Positions 25,322-34,316 of a stretch of 64,000 nt of DNA are shown piece after piece. Position 1 is the stretch's first letter; each line of letters opens with the position of its first letter. This DNA is from Arthrobacter sp. ZGTC131 (GTDB lineage: Bacteria > Actinomycetota > Actinomycetes > Actinomycetales > Micrococcaceae): assembly GCF_002929275.1 (NCBI RefSeq), contig NZ_PJIK01000012.1:62001-126000 (forward strand), written 5' to 3'. Below the pieces are notes generated by a model. The model was not told where the DNA came from, did not search any database, and saw only the letters and a list, made by a program, of their open reading frames with translations. The position numbers and the translations under genes are program-made.

Positions 25322-25407
25322 GGTCTGCTTCCCTTCAGCAGGTCTTCGGATTCGTTGGTGTCCACCATCAGAACAGAGTTGAATCCGTGCCTGAAGGGCT
25401 CGGTCAT
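25318..25407 (-). CDS. Possible 29-residue leader ORF
   Basis: An ATG at 25407 opens a 29-codon frame that ends in TGA overlapping the ATG of the ABC ATPase gene (ATGA, 25321-25318), and its last codons encode the ATPase's Shine-Dalgarno. This layout would couple ATPase translation to the leader. There is no Shine-Dalgarno of its own and no Cys or Met run suggesting sulfur attenuation. It may also be a chance frame. Confidence 0.22.
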   Translation of the reverse strand: MTEPFRHGFNSVLMVDTNESEDLLKGSRP

Positions 25408-25580
25408 GAGGGGCAACGGGACGTAACCTGCCGCCCCAGGCCCGTCTCGACGCGTGCGGGCGCGCCGCAGGACACACGGGGAAACAGGGCGTAAAGACGG
25501 GGACATCTCCCGCGGCGTCCGGACGCTGCCGTGCCCGCGGACTGCTCCAAGTGACACCGGGGCTACCCGCCGCTACGGCA

Positions 25581-25599
25581 TGTGACAGCGCCCGTCACA
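25581..25599. promoter_or_regulatory. TGTGAC-N7-GTCACA dyad in the sulfonate operon leader
   Basis: TGTGAC (25581-25586) and GTCACA (25594-25599) form a 6-7-6 inverted repeat upstream of the ABC operon, with a further GTGTCA at 25604-25609. The 296-base stretch 25408-25703, between the LacI-type gene and the possible leader, contains no other gene and is probably promoter plus control region. The LacI-type protein next door is a candidate binder, but LacI sites usually have a CG centre without a long spacer. Confidence 0.4.
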
Positions 25600-25703
25600 A
25601 TGCGTGTCATATCCCGGATTAGGGACGGGGCGCGGCGAAGCGCCGAATGTTACGTCAGCCGGGTCGCCGGAATGGGGGCGCCGGAGCTACGCCGGGCAAC
25701 CTG

Positions 25704-26390
25704 CTACGAGAAAATTCCGACGGCGGACGGAACCGACCGGTGCACGTCAAGGGTGGCGCCCCGCAGGGTCAGTTTCCGCGGCGCGGGCTCCGGGATTCCG
25801 GCCGGCGGGGTGTGCCCGGCCAGCCGGTCAACCAGCATGGAGACGGCCCGTTCCGGCAGATCCTGCGAACCGCCCTCCGAAGGATTCGGGGCGCCGGCAG
25901 AGGGCACCAGGACATCAAAACCGGCCGGGTGCATGGTTTCCGAGATGACCACCTGCGCCACGCCGCGCCTGGCGAGCTCAGCAATGGTGCCGTCCTGGGC
26001 GGCGGCATGTGGGGCCACGCCCACGATGACGCCGTCCGCACCGCCGGACAGCATGAACTGCCGCCAGGTCTGGCCCAGCAGGATGACCGGCTGGTAGCCG
26101 TGGAGCGGAAGGATGGAAGCCGCTGCCGTGGCAAGCGCGCGGTCCGGCGGCCACTCAAGATCGCCGATGGCGATGGCCACCAGGTCCGTCCTTCCGCGGC
26201 GCATTCCGCGGGCAGCCTGGTTGGGTACGTAGCCGAGTTCCCCGACGGCGGCCATCACGCGCTCCTGGGTGGGCCGGCTGATGCGGGTTGTGCCGCCGCT
26301 CCGTCCGGACAGCACGTACGACACGGTGGTCAAGGACACTCCCGCCCTTTCGGCAACATCGCGAATGGTGGGGTTGGATACGCTCCTCAC
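25704..26390 (-). CDS. LacI-type regulator with shortened sensor domain
   Basis: A 228-residue protein. The HTH/hinge region is classic LacI: TIRDVAERAGVSLTTVSYVL (about 8-27), then ISRPTQERVMAAVGELGYVPNQAARGMRRG with the hinge helix. The effector domain that follows is only about 150 residues against the normal about 270: it has GADGVIVGVAPHAAAQDGTIAELARRGVAQVVI, but the C-terminal half is compressed and ends on VDRLAGHTPPAGIPEPAPRKLTLRGATL. No frameshift is evident, and the frame closes naturally. It lies 380 bases upstream of the sulfonate-type operon on the same strand, which it may control. Confidence 0.82.
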   Translation of the reverse strand: MRSVSNPTIRDVAERAGVSLTTVSYVLSGRSGGTTRISRPTQERVMAAVGELGYVPNQAARGMRRGRTDLVAIAIGDLEWPPDRALATAAASILPLHGYQPVILLGQTWRQFMLSGGADGVIVGVAPHAAAQDGTIAELARRGVAQVVISETMHPAGFDVLVPSAGAPNPSEGGSQDLPERAVSMLVDRLAGHTPPAGIPEPAPRKLTLRGATLDVHRSVPSAVGIFS

Positions 26391-26470
26391 TGCTTACTCC
26401 TTCTGTCACTCTCGCCGCTGAGCGGCGCCGGCATTTGCGTGCCGAATTGATGGAATATTGTTGGATGGCC

Positions 26471-27292
26471 TCAGCCGCCCGTGTGCGGGTGGTCTGGTTG
26501 GTTTTCAAGTAATTCAGGGTCCCAGGGCGGTTCCGTTCTCATGTCCACACCCGTTCCGGCAGTGGACCTCGGTCCCACGGCAATGGTGGATGCCGCAACG
26601 TGCGCCTGGCGGGCGATGCCTCCGCGGACGGTCTCCACCAGGTCGTCACCGAGCAGCGGTCCTGTGTAGCTGATGCTGAGTTCTCCGTCCTTGGCCGTGG
26701 TGTCGTAGTTCCCCAGCGCATCCGAGAGGATTCCCTCCCGGTCCACGGCGGCCGACAGTGCGGCGGGATTGACCGCCTTCACGCTGAACCGGAGATCGTG
26801 AACCAGCACCGGCAGGACGTAAAAGTTGTTCACGCCCAGATTCGCGGTGCCCTTTTCGGTGGCCTTGCTGACGATGGCGCGGCCGTCATCAACGCTCGCC
26901 GTGGCCGGAAGGGCCACAATCACCTCGGGGACCACCTGCTGGAGAACGGCGGGCTCGAGCACATCGGGGGAAATGTTGGACAGCACGGTGTTCCGGGCCG
27001 CCGCTGCTGTGCCCAGCTTCTTGCGGATGCCTTCAACGTTCGCCTCCAACGTTGAATGAACCGCGATCACCACGCGGCGCCGGACCATGAGTCCGTCGAA
27101 GCTGACAGCGGGCCGGCCGTTGCCCAGGTCATGCGCTTCCTCCGATTGGGCCCCTACCTTCGTGGCTGCGGCAGAATCGTTCGCCGTGGCGACGGGCGCC
27201 GCGTTAGCCATGGGGTTGGCCTGGGCGCCGCCGGTGCAGCCGCTCAGTGCAAGCGACAACAGCACCGGCGCGATCACGAGGAGACGCTTCAT
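26471..27292 (-). CDS. Lipoprotein of unknown function
   Basis: A 273-residue surface lipoprotein. The signal MKRLLVIAPVLLSLALSGC contains a perfect lipobox (LSGC). The mature part has a charged stretch, then two similar alpha/beta blocks: RRRVVIAVHSTLEANVEGIRKKLG, and GELSISYTGPLLGDDLVETVRGGIARQAHV. No known domain is recognised; DUF-type secretory lipoproteins with two ferredoxin-like halves are a possibility. The ATG at 27292 has AGGA about 8 bases upstream, and an upstream Met in frame is ignored for that reason. It stands alone, convergent with nothing, 80 bases upstream of the LacI gene's start on the same strand. Confidence 0.78.
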   Translation of the reverse strand: MKRLLVIAPVLLSLALSGCTGGAQANPMANAAPVATANDSAAATKVGAQSEEAHDLGNGRPAVSFDGLMVRRRVVIAVHSTLEANVEGIRKKLGTAAAARNTVLSNISPDVLEPAVLQQVVPEVIVALPATASVDDGRAIVSKATEKGTANLGVNNFYVLPVLVHDLRFSVKAVNPAALSAAVDREGILSDALGNYDTTAKDGELSISYTGPLLGDDLVETVRGGIARQAHVAASTIAVGPRSTAGTGVDMRTEPPWDPELLENQPDHPHTGG

Positions 27293-27598
27293 CTCAGGTT
27301 CCTGCCGGGCAGGGGTCGCCCACGGCAAACTGGCCCATCGTGCTCAGCTTCAGCATGCGCCTTCGCATCTTCACGCATTCCTCCAAGTTCCGGGCAGCTC
27401 CCATACACAGGTGTGGAACAAGGCCATCGTGCGCCGTTGGACTTCTGAAAACCTTGGGGAAGTCATCCATCCAGGCGAGTTCCCACCCGAATGGGTGGTT
27501 TACTACATGAGGTATCCGCTACTGCGGGTACTACATGAGGTATCCGCTACTGCGGGTCACGCTGCGCGGCGCTGCTGCGCGTTTATTTGGGGGATAAA
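27293..27598. other. Gene-free gap with tandem duplication
   Basis: About 306 bases between the divergent lipoprotein and transpeptidase genes. No coding frame with family resemblance was seen on either strand. The only structure is the 28-bp tandem duplication at 27501-27556. The two promoters should lie here, but I cannot point to convincing boxes. Confidence 0.6.
27501..27556. repeat. Perfect 28-bp tandem duplication
   Basis: The 28-base sequence beginning TACTACATGAGGTATCCGCT is present twice without a mismatch (27501-27528 and 27529-27556), 43-98 bases before the transpeptidase frame. Identity between copies implies a recent duplication. The core TATCCGCTACTGCGGGTA is an imperfect palindrome, so a protein site may have been doubled. 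Confidence 0.85.
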
Positions 27599-28961
27599 TT
27601 GAGGCTTTTTTCGGCGACCCGTCCGTCTTCGTTGCGTGCTCTAGTGGTCGCGGCCGACGCGGGTGATCATCACGGGCTGCGTGAAATCAGGGGCCGGCTA
27701 CATTACGGAATGGCAGACCACCGGCTTCGCGGGTAGCCAGGGGTTCTCCGCGCCGGGCCAAGCCCGGGAGGACACTTACCGCTCTCCTACCGGATCGTTC
27801 ACGGTCACGGAGGCGCTGGGCCGGCGGAATCCGGGCACGGCGCTCAGGTACCGCGCCATCAACCGGTCTTCCCGGTGGGGAGGCGAACACAGAGCCACCT
27901 ACAACCAGTACTTTGAGGGCCTCGGCGGGCCTGCGGACGAGAACCTGTGGACGTACATGAACCAGGGCTACTACGAGCAGGCCGCCGTCATTAACTACAA
28001 CCGTCTTCCGGACGCGTCCACGGTCCTGGGCGCCTCCTACGCCATCTTCCTCCACGCCGGGAACGTCCCGTCGGCAGGCTGCATCTCCACCACACTCGCC
28101 ACGGTGACCCGGTTCCTGCGGACCAGCAGGCCGGGAGACCGGATCGTCATGGGCGCCGTCGGCGACGTGTTCCGATCGGTTTCACGGACGGGCCCTGCGG
28201 ATACCGCAGGAAAATCCCTGGCGTCGATCCACAGCAGTTCAGATGCCCTGAGTGTGGCCCCCGACGGAACACTGTGGAACTACCCTACCCTCGGCAACGG
28301 CGCCCTTGGCCAGCGCGCCGCGATCGGCAAGGGGTGGGGAACTGCCCGTTCGGTGTCCAAAGTGGACTGGAACCGGGACGGCATCCTGGACCTGCTGGCC
28401 CAGTGGCCCAACGGCACGATGACCGTCTACCCTGGCCGGTCCGCAGGCGGCTTCGGTGCAGCCTTTACGGCCGGAACCGCCGGGTGGCATCAGATGTCCA
28501 TCGCGGCCGGCACGTGGGACACCTCGCAGCGGTATCCGGGCGTCCTAGCGCGGGACTCCGCGGGAAAGCTCTGGCTCTATGACAACCCTGCCGGGCGGGG
28601 GCTGGCGGGCCGCCGCCTCGTGGGCAGCGGGTGGGCAACCCTGGCAAACGTCACCATCGCGGACTGGGACAACAACGGGGTTCCGGACCTGTTGGCACCG
28701 GGCCGGGACGGTGTCCTGCGCCTCTACCGCCAGGACGGCAGGGGCAACTTTCGCAGCGAAGCCCGCCCGCAGATCGGCACCGGCTGGGGCGGTGCCCGCA
28801 CCATCACAGCCAGTACCAGCTTTCAGGGCGCAGGCACCCGGGGGCTGACTGTCGTGTTCCATGACGGCGCCGTGCGGTACTTCCCCATGGGTCAGGGAAC
28901 GTGGGGCGCACCGAGCAACATCGGGACGGGCTGGGGCGCTTTCCGCACGCTGGCCCGCTGA
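27599..28961 (+). pseudogene. L,D-transpeptidase-like protein with VCBS repeats, broken at signal peptide
   Basis: The YkuD-like domain (from 27663) has SPTGSFTVTEALGR and the active-site block FLHAGNVPSAGCIST (His and Cys), which cross-links peptidoglycan. It is followed by three or four FG-GAP/VCBS-like repeats (VDWNRDGILDLLA, IADWDNNGVPDLLAPGRDG). Such enzymes must be exported, yet the frame has a TAG at 27642 and begins only with GTG 27663, without a signal peptide. In another frame TTG 27599 (after a GGGGG site) encodes a typical signal start, MRLFSATRPSSLRALVVAA. One indel or a small deletion near 27650 would join them. Either a broken gene or a sequencing indel; the catalytic part itself is intact. 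Confidence 0.75.
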
Positions 28962-29045
28962 CGGCGCCGGTTAGCTGACTGCGCTGGTCAGCTAACGGCG
29001 CGGGTTAACTGACGGCGCGGGTTAACTGACGGCGCGGGTTAACTG
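28961..29045. repeat. Five tandem 17-bp units
   Basis: The unit ACGGCGCGGGTTAACTG occurs three times exactly (28995-29011, 29012-29028, 29029-29045) after two diverged copies (28961-28977 and 28978-28994). The array fills the gap between the convergent transpeptidase and biotin-carboxylase genes. No spacer structure, so not a CRISPR. Confidence 0.85.
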
Positions 29046-29053
29046 ACGGAGTT

Positions 29054-30865
29054 CTACTCGATCCGCCCCACCACAGCGCCGGCGCTGACCACCCCGCCCT
29101 GGACGGCCACGAGTTCCGCGAGCGTTCCCGAGCGGTGCGCCGTCACCTGGGTTTCCATCTTCATGGCCTCCAGCACCAGCAGCGGATCCCCCGCAGCCAC
29201 CTGTGCTCCGGCTTCGACCAGCCATTTCACCACGGTGCCGGCCATCTGCGCGCGGAGTTCCGCCGGGTGGGCGCCGGGGACGTTCGGCACATCGTCTCCG
29301 TTCGTCCCGACGGCGGTGCCGCCGCCGCTTCCGGAGCGGCCGCCGGCGGCGGCAGCTCCGCCGTCGAACCCGTCCGGGAGTCCCTGCCCGGAGCGGGCCC
29401 AGCCGTCCAGCAGCGCTGCCGGAAGCCCGACGGCCAGCCGCTTGCCGTCCACGTCAACAGTGATGGTGCGGCGTTCGCCGCCGGGTGCGGCCGTGCTGAA
29501 CGCCTCATCGGCCGGAATCTGGCCGGCGAAATCCGTCTCGATCCACCGGGTGTGGACGCCGAGGCGCCCCGTTGCCGTGAAGTCCGCGGCCTCGACGACG
29601 GCGCGGTGGAACGGCAGGACCGTGGGAACACCGGTGATGCGCATTTCGGCGAGCGCGCGGCGGGAACGGCGCAGGGCCTGCTGGCGGTCAGCGCCCGTAA
29701 CGATCAGCTTGGCGAGCAGGGAGTCGAACTGCGGCGGAACCAGCGAGCCGGCTCCGAATCCCGCATCCAGCCGGACGCCGGGGCCGGTGGGACCGGTGAA
29801 CTCCGCGACCGTGCCGGGGGACGGCAGGAAGCCCCGGCCCACATCCTCGGCGTTGATCCGGAACTCGAAGGAATGGCCCCGTGGAGCCGGGTCGGCGGTG
29901 AAACGCAGCCGCTCCCCCGCGGCGATCCGGAACTGTTCCTGCACCAGGTCGATTCCCGTGGTCTCCTCCGTGACGGGGTGCTCCACCTGCAGCCGCGTGT
30001 TCACTTCGAGGAACGCCACGGTGCCGTCCTCGGCCACGAGGAATTCCACCGTTCCGGCGCCGGAATAGCCGGCCTCGCGACACACGGCCTTGGCGGCGTC
30101 GTAGATTTCCCGGGTCTGCTCTTCGCTCAGGAAGGGCGCGGGGGCCTCCTCCACAAGCTTCTGGTGGCGGCGCTGAAGGGAGCAGTCGCGGGTTCCCACC
30201 ACCACCACGTTGCCGTGGTTGTCCGCCAGGACCTGGGCCTCGACGTGCCGGGGCCTGTCCAGGTAGCGCTCCACGAAGCACTCGCCCCGGCCGAAGGCGG
30301 CCACTGCTTCCCGGACGGCCGAGTCGAACGACTCCTCGATCTGGTCCATCTCGCGGACCACCTTCAGTCCGCGGCCGCCTCCGCCGAACGCCGCCTTGAT
30401 GGCGATGGGCAGGCCGTGCTCTTCGGCGAAGGCGCGGGCGTCGGCGGCCGTCGCCACGGGGCCGTCGCTGCCGGCCACCAGCGGGGCGCCCGCACGCACG
30501 GCGATCTCCCGCGCCGTGATCTTGTTGCCCAGCAGCCGGATCGCCTCTGGCGTCGGGCCGATCCACACCAGTCCGGCGTCCAGCACGGCCTGCGCGAAGT
30601 CAGCGTTCTCGGACAGAAAGCCGTACCCGGGGTGGACTGCGTCCGCGCCGGAATCCGCCGCGATGCGGAGCAGCTTGGCGATGTCCAGGTACGTTTCCGA
30701 CGGCGCGTTGCCGGCGAGGCTGTAGGCCTCGTCCGCGGCGGAAACGTGCAGCGCGTCGGCGTCGACGTCGGCGTACACGGCCACCGAGCCGAGCTCCGCG
30801 TCATCGCAGGCGCGGGCAATGCGGACGGCGATTTCACCGCGGTTGGCGATCAGGACCTTGCGCAT
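29054..30865 (-). CDS. Biotin carboxylase / biotin carrier fusion (acetyl-CoA or urea carboxylase type)
   Basis: A 603-residue two-domain protein. The biotin-carboxylase part (1-445) has [17 protein letters not shown], the ATP lid [13 protein letters not shown], and catalytic [23 protein letters not shown] Gly/Ala-rich linker follows. The C-terminal carrier domain has the biotinylation motif EAMKMET (about 567-573). It carboxylates its own biotin with bicarbonate and ATP; a carboxyltransferase would be elsewhere. It is the last gene of the 5-oxoprolinase operon, starting exactly at the stop of PxpBC (1-base overlap). In this neighbourhood it may serve a specialised carboxylase rather than fatty-acid synthesis. 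Confidence 0.93.
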   Translation of the reverse strand: MRKVLIANRGEIAVRIARACDDAELGSVAVYADVDADALHVSAADEAYSLAGNAPSETYLDIAKLLRIAADSGADAVHPGYGFLSENADFAQAVLDAGLVWIGPTPEAIRLLGNKITAREIAVRAGAPLVAGSDGPVATAADARAFAEEHGLPIAIKAAFGGGGRGLKVVREMDQIEESFDSAVREAVAAFGRGECFVERYLDRPRHVEAQVLADNHGNVVVVGTRDCSLQRRHQKLVEEAPAPFLSEEQTREIYDAAKAVCREAGYSGAGTVEFLVAEDGTVAFLEVNTRLQVEHPVTEETTGIDLVQEQFRIAAGERLRFTADPAPRGHSFEFRINAEDVGRGFLPSPGTVAEFTGPTGPGVRLDAGFGAGSLVPPQFDSLLAKLIVTGADRQQALRRSRRALAEMRITGVPTVLPFHRAVVEAADFTATGRLGVHTRWIETDFAGQIPADEAFSTAAPGGERRTITVDVDGKRLAVGLPAALLDGWARSGQGLPDGFDGGAAAAGGRSGSGGGTAVGTNGDDVPNVPGAHPAELRAQMAGTVVKWLVEAGAQVAAGDPLLVLEAMKMETQVTAHRSGTLAELVAVQGGVVSAGAVVGRIE

Positions 30866-32544
30866 CAGTTACTCACTTCTTGTGTTGGTGTTTTCGTCGG
30901 GGCATGCGGAGCGATCCGGAAGCGGATTCTCCCGCCGATCGGCACCTGGGCTGCCCGGTCCAGGTGTTCGTCGGTCACCACGCCGATCACCGGATAGCCG
31001 CCGGTGATGGGATGGTCGGCCAGGAACAGGACGGGAAGTCCCTCCGGGGGGATCTGGATGGCACCGGCCACGGTCCCTTCGCTGGGAAGCTCGCCGTCCC
31101 GGCTGCGCCGCAGGGGCTCGCCCTTCAGGCGCATGCCGACGCGGTTGGACTGCGGGGTGACCTGCCAGGCCTGGCTGCAAAGCGAGGCAAGAGCCGCCGC
31201 ATCGAACCAGTCATCCCGCGGGCCCGGGACGATGTCCAGTTCGGTGACGTCCGGTTCCGTGGCGCCCGCTCCCGGGAACTCCGGCTGCAGCTCGGGGTTT
31301 CCCACTACTCCGGAGTCGGTGACGTGCCCGGCCGGGAGCACCTGGCCGGCGGCCAGCGCCGCGGGGCCGATGCCGGACATCGTGTCGGTGGACCGGCTGC
31401 CGAGCACCGGGGCGACGTCGGCCCCGCCGCGGATGGCCAGGTAGCTGCGGAACCCGCTCTCCGGGGCACCCACGCTCAGGATTTCGCCGTCGAGCAGGGC
31501 AAACGCCGTGGCGACGGGCACCGTTCGCTGCCGGCCGGGTTCTCCGGCGTCCGACGGCGATTCAATGCTCAGCGGGACGGGCGCACCGGCGACGGCCAGG
31601 ACCTGGTCCCCTACGGCTTCGACGCGGAGCCCGCCGGCGACGGTTTCGACGGCGGCCGCGGAAGGGCCGTTGCCCACGAGCCGGTTGGCGCGACGCAGGG
31701 ATGCACGGTCCAGCGCGCCGGCGGCGGAAACGCCCAGGGCGGCGTGGCCGTGCCGGCCCAGGTCCTGGATCAGGCTCTGCAGCCCCGGGGACAGGATCCG
31801 GAGACCGGCCACGGCCTGGCCTGCACCGGCTGCCGCGTCGACAGTCGCCGGCGCTGCATCCCGGGCGGTTTCCGGCCCGGCGGCAGGCGCTACGGCGACC
31901 GCCTCCCGGACCGAGCGGAACTGCACGCGGTCGCCGGGCTTGGCCAAGGCGGGCTGCGGCCGGCTGAGGTCCCACATTCTCGCTCCGGTCCGGCCGATCA
32001 GCTGCCAGCCGCCGGGCGAACTGCGCGGATACACTGCCGAGTAGTTGCCGGCCAGGGCCACGGAACCGGCGGGAACGGCGGTGCGCGGCGAGTTCCGGCG
32101 GGGAACTTCCAGTACCTGGTTTTCGCCCACCATGTAGCCGAACCCGGGGGCGAACCCGGCGAAGGCCACGGTCCAGACCTGCCCGGAGTGGGCGGCGATC
32201 ACGCCGTCCGTGCTCAGGCCGGTCAGCGCCGCGACTTCGGCGAGATCCTCGCCGTCGTACACGGTGTCAATGACCACGAGGCCGCCTTCGGAATGGGCCG
32301 GCGCCGCAAGGTCCATGTCCAGCAGGAGTGCGGCCATGCGGCGGGCGGCCGACGGTGACTCCGCCTTGATCATCACGGTTTCCGCCGCCGCGAGGACGTC
32401 GACCTGCCCGGGCAGCGGAGTCTCCAGCAGCAGGGCCTGCAGCGCGAGCACGTCCTGCAGCCCGCTCAGCTCGGCGAGCACCGCACGGGTGCCCACGGGC
32501 CGCACGGCTTTCACGCGATGCACGGTTTTACTTGGTGCTGTCAT
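30865..32544 (-). CDS. 5-oxoprolinase subunits B and C, fused
   Basis: A 559-residue fusion of PxpB (about 8-235) and PxpC (about 255-540). With PxpA it would hydrolyse 5-oxoproline to glutamate with ATP. The PxpB part shows [47 protein letters not shown] and [15 protein letters not shown]. The PxpC part shows [35 protein letters not shown] and [13 protein letters not shown]. The ATG at 32544 has GGAG 10 bases upstream; the frame's earlier starts are not family-like. The older annotations 'allophanate hydrolase subunits 1 and 2' refer to the same fold. Confidence 0.93.
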   Translation of the reverse strand: MTAPSKTVHRVKAVRPVGTRAVLAELSGLQDVLALQALLLETPLPGQVDVLAAAETVMIKAESPSAARRMAALLLDMDLAAPAHSEGGLVVIDTVYDGEDLAEVAALTGLSTDGVIAAHSGQVWTVAFAGFAPGFGYMVGENQVLEVPRRNSPRTAVPAGSVALAGNYSAVYPRSSPGGWQLIGRTGARMWDLSRPQPALAKPGDRVQFRSVREAVAVAPAAGPETARDAAPATVDAAAGAGQAVAGLRILSPGLQSLIQDLGRHGHAALGVSAAGALDRASLRRANRLVGNGPSAAAVETVAGGLRVEAVGDQVLAVAGAPVPLSIESPSDAGEPGRQRTVPVATAFALLDGEILSVGAPESGFRSYLAIRGGADVAPVLGSRSTDTMSGIGPAALAAGQVLPAGHVTDSGVVGNPELQPEFPGAGATEPDVTELDIVPGPRDDWFDAAALASLCSQAWQVTPQSNRVGMRLKGEPLRRSRDGELPSEGTVAGAIQIPPEGLPVLFLADHPITGGYPVIGVVTDEHLDRAAQVPIGGRIRFRIAPHAPTKTPTQEVSN

Positions 32545-32631
32545 TTGATACTCCGGACTGGGTGTTGGAGTGATGAAGGAGTCGCGGGTACGGACTCTGG
32601 TGGCCGCGCTGGTGCGCTCAGGCAAACGCGG

Positions 32632-33390
32632 TCAGGCAAACGCGGCGAGGCTGACGCCCGCCCCGTTGAGGGCGGATTTCACCGCGGCGGCCATGGCCAC
32701 AGCGCCGGGAGAGTCGCCGTGGACGCAGATGCTCTCGGCCCGGATTTTGAGGATGGAGCCGTCCACAGCGCGGACGGCGGATTCGGTGGCCATCCGGAGG
32801 ACGTGCTCCGCCACCTGTGCCGGATCTTCGAGAACGGATCCGGGCAGCGACCGGGAGACCAGCGTGCCCTCCGGGGTGTAGGCCCGGTCCGCGAAGGCCT
32901 CCGGAACGGCGCGCAGCCCGGATGCCTCGGCCAGGCGCAGCACCTCGGAGCCCGGAAGGCCCATGATGGGCAGTCCGGGATCCACGGACTTCACGGCGTC
33001 GACGACGGCCTGCGCCTGCGCAGTGTGGTGGACGATGGCGTTGTAGAGGCCGCCGTGCGGCTTGACGTATTTGACGCGCGACCCCTCCGCTGCGGCCAGT
33101 GCCTGCAGCGCGCCGATCTGGTAGACCACGTCATCCGCCAGCTCGTTGGGTTCAATGTCCAGGAAGCGGCGGCCAAAGCCCGCCAGGTCGCGGTAGCCCA
33201 CGTGCGCTCCGATGACGACGCCGGCCTCCGCGGCTTTCCGGCAGGTGCTGCGGATAACGCTGGGGTCACCCGCGTGGAATCCGCACGCGACGTTGGCGCT
33301 GGTGACCGAGCGGAACATCGCCTGGTCATCCCCCAACGTCCATCGTCCGAAGGATTCCCCGACGTCGCTGTTCAGATCCATGGTCGGCAT
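32632..33390 (-). CDS. pxpA: 5-oxoprolinase subunit A (LamB/YcsF family)
   Basis: A 252-residue PxpA protein. Family blocks are [14 protein letters not shown] (4-17), [16 protein letters not shown] (31-46), [15 protein letters not shown] (61-75), [12 protein letters not shown] (about 106-117) and the C-terminal [14 protein letters not shown]. It works with PxpB and PxpC to open 5-oxoproline formed by spontaneous glutamine cyclisation. First gene of the leftward operon pxpA-pxpBC-biotin carboxylase; AGGGG sits 6 bases before the ATG. A dyad in its promoter region suggests GntR-type control. Confidence 0.95.
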   Translation of the reverse strand: MPTMDLNSDVGESFGRWTLGDDQAMFRSVTSANVACGFHAGDPSVIRSTCRKAAEAGVVIGAHVGYRDLAGFGRRFLDIEPNELADDVVYQIGALQALAAAEGSRVKYVKPHGGLYNAIVHHTAQAQAVVDAVKSVDPGLPIMGLPGSEVLRLAEASGLRAVPEAFADRAYTPEGTLVSRSLPGSVLEDPAQVAEHVLRMATESAVRAVDGSILKIRAESICVHGDSPGAVAMAAAVKSALNGAGVSLAAFA

Positions 33391-33441
33391 TGTGACCCCT
33401 GTCTCATTGAAGTGTCTGCTTCAAGGATGCAACACTTTCCT

Positions 33442-33466
33442 GAATTGTTCAACAATCCAGCAATTC
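33442..33466. promoter_or_regulatory. Nested dyads upstream of pxpA, possible GntR-type operator
   Basis: GAATTG (33442-33447) and CAATTC (33461-33466) form an inverted repeat enclosing the perfect palindrome TTGTTCAACAA (33445-33455). On the minus strand a TTGAAC/CATCCT pair with a 17-base spacer overlaps it, so binding would block the pxpA promoter. TTGT..ACAA dyads are typical of FCD-GntR regulators, but none is encoded nearby. Confidence 0.45.
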
Positions 33467-33498
33467 AACGATCCGAAGGCGAAGAGACCCAGCCCTAG

Positions 33499-34236
33499 CT
33501 AGCGCTTGCCCTTTTTCCGCGAGCCCTTGCCTCGGCCCTTGTCCGGGTTAGGGGCGTAGCGCTGGGCCACCTTGGGCTTCTTGACTCCGGTGCCGCGGCG
33601 GTCCGGCTTGGGCTCCTTCTTCGGCTTCTCCTGCTGGGCCGAGGGCTGCCGCGAACTCTGCGCAGTCCTGCCGCGGACAATGCCGATGAACTCCTCGATC
33701 ACCTCGTCCGTGGCATGGCTGGGCCACGCAAGCGCGATCTCCGTCCCGGGCGCCCCGCTGAGGCGGCGCGCCACGGTGTCCTTGACGTTGAAATGCCGGG
33801 CCACGGACATGGGCAGGATCAGCAGGCCGGCTCCGGACGCCACCACCTGCAGCGCGGCCTCGGGCCCGCCCAGCCCGTCGGCGTCCAGGAATGTCTCCTC
33901 CGCCAGGTCCTCCAGCGCCACCTCTTCGAACACGGAGATCTCGTGGCCCTTCGGCGCCACCACCACCGGCTGTTCCTCATAAAGGGGAATGACGTTCAGG
34001 CCTTCTCGGTCCACCGGCAGCCGGACGAAACTGAGGTCCGCCGAACCGTCGCGCAGCACCGCAACCTGCGCGCCGCCGTCGGACATGAACGAGCGCAACG
34101 GAACATGCGGCATCCGTTCTTCCCACCGCCTGATCCACTTTCCCGGAGTCACGCCGGCGACGTACGCAAAGCGGAGCTCCCTCGGCTGAGGTTCCGGCGG
34201 GGCGGGGGCAAGCGTGGGTTCATCTTCAGCGGGCAC
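33499..34236 (-). CDS. LysR-type ligand-binding-domain protein without HTH
   Basis: A 245-residue protein. Residues about 18-195 form the periplasmic-binding-like effector domain of LysR regulators: RELRFAYVAGVTPGKWIRRW, VAVLRDGSADLSFVRLPVD, PVVVAPKGHEISVFEEVALEDLA and GAGLLILPMSVARHF. No N-terminal winged helix is present and the upstream DNA is too short to have one. The last 45 residues are extremely basic (KPKKEPKPDRRGTGVKKPK, ending RKKGKR) and could contact nucleic acid. The GTG start at 34236 follows a TACTGT box by 6 bases, suggesting a leaderless message. It is divergent from DUF5997, a conserved actinobacterial pairing. Confidence 0.85.
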   Translation of the reverse strand: MPAEDEPTLAPAPPEPQPRELRFAYVAGVTPGKWIRRWEERMPHVPLRSFMSDGGAQVAVLRDGSADLSFVRLPVDREGLNVIPLYEEQPVVVAPKGHEISVFEEVALEDLAEETFLDADGLGGPEAALQVVASGAGLLILPMSVARHFNVKDTVARRLSGAPGTEIALAWPSHATDEVIEEFIGIVRGRTAQSSRQPSAQQEKPKKEPKPDRRGTGVKKPKVAQRYAPNPDKGRGKGSRKKGKR

Positions 34237-34242
34237 ACCTTC

Positions 34243-34248
34243 ACAGTA
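34243..34248 (-). promoter_or_regulatory. -10 box of a leaderless promoter
   Basis: On the minus strand TACTGT is followed by 6 bases and the GTG at 34236 of the LysR-like gene. It is back to back with the box at 34305-34310, so the divergent pair shares a 57-base core. Confidence 0.45.
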
Positions 34249-34304
34249 CCGCCAGCACCGCCGGCCGGCGCCTGCTGTTGGTGCGCCGTTCGCGGCCAGC
34301 CAGA

Positions 34305-34310
34305 TACCCT
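34305..34310 (+). promoter_or_regulatory. -10 box of a leaderless promoter
   Basis: TACCCT followed by 6 bases and the ATG at 34317 of the DUF5997 gene; no Shine-Dalgarno sequence. Confidence 0.45.
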
Positions 34311-34316
34311 TGAAGC

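Noticed and set aside
29135-30997. 620-codon plus-strand frame opposite the biotin carboxylase
   Set aside because: Typical antisense frame in high-GC DNA; no family resemblance, while the minus strand has full catalytic motifs.
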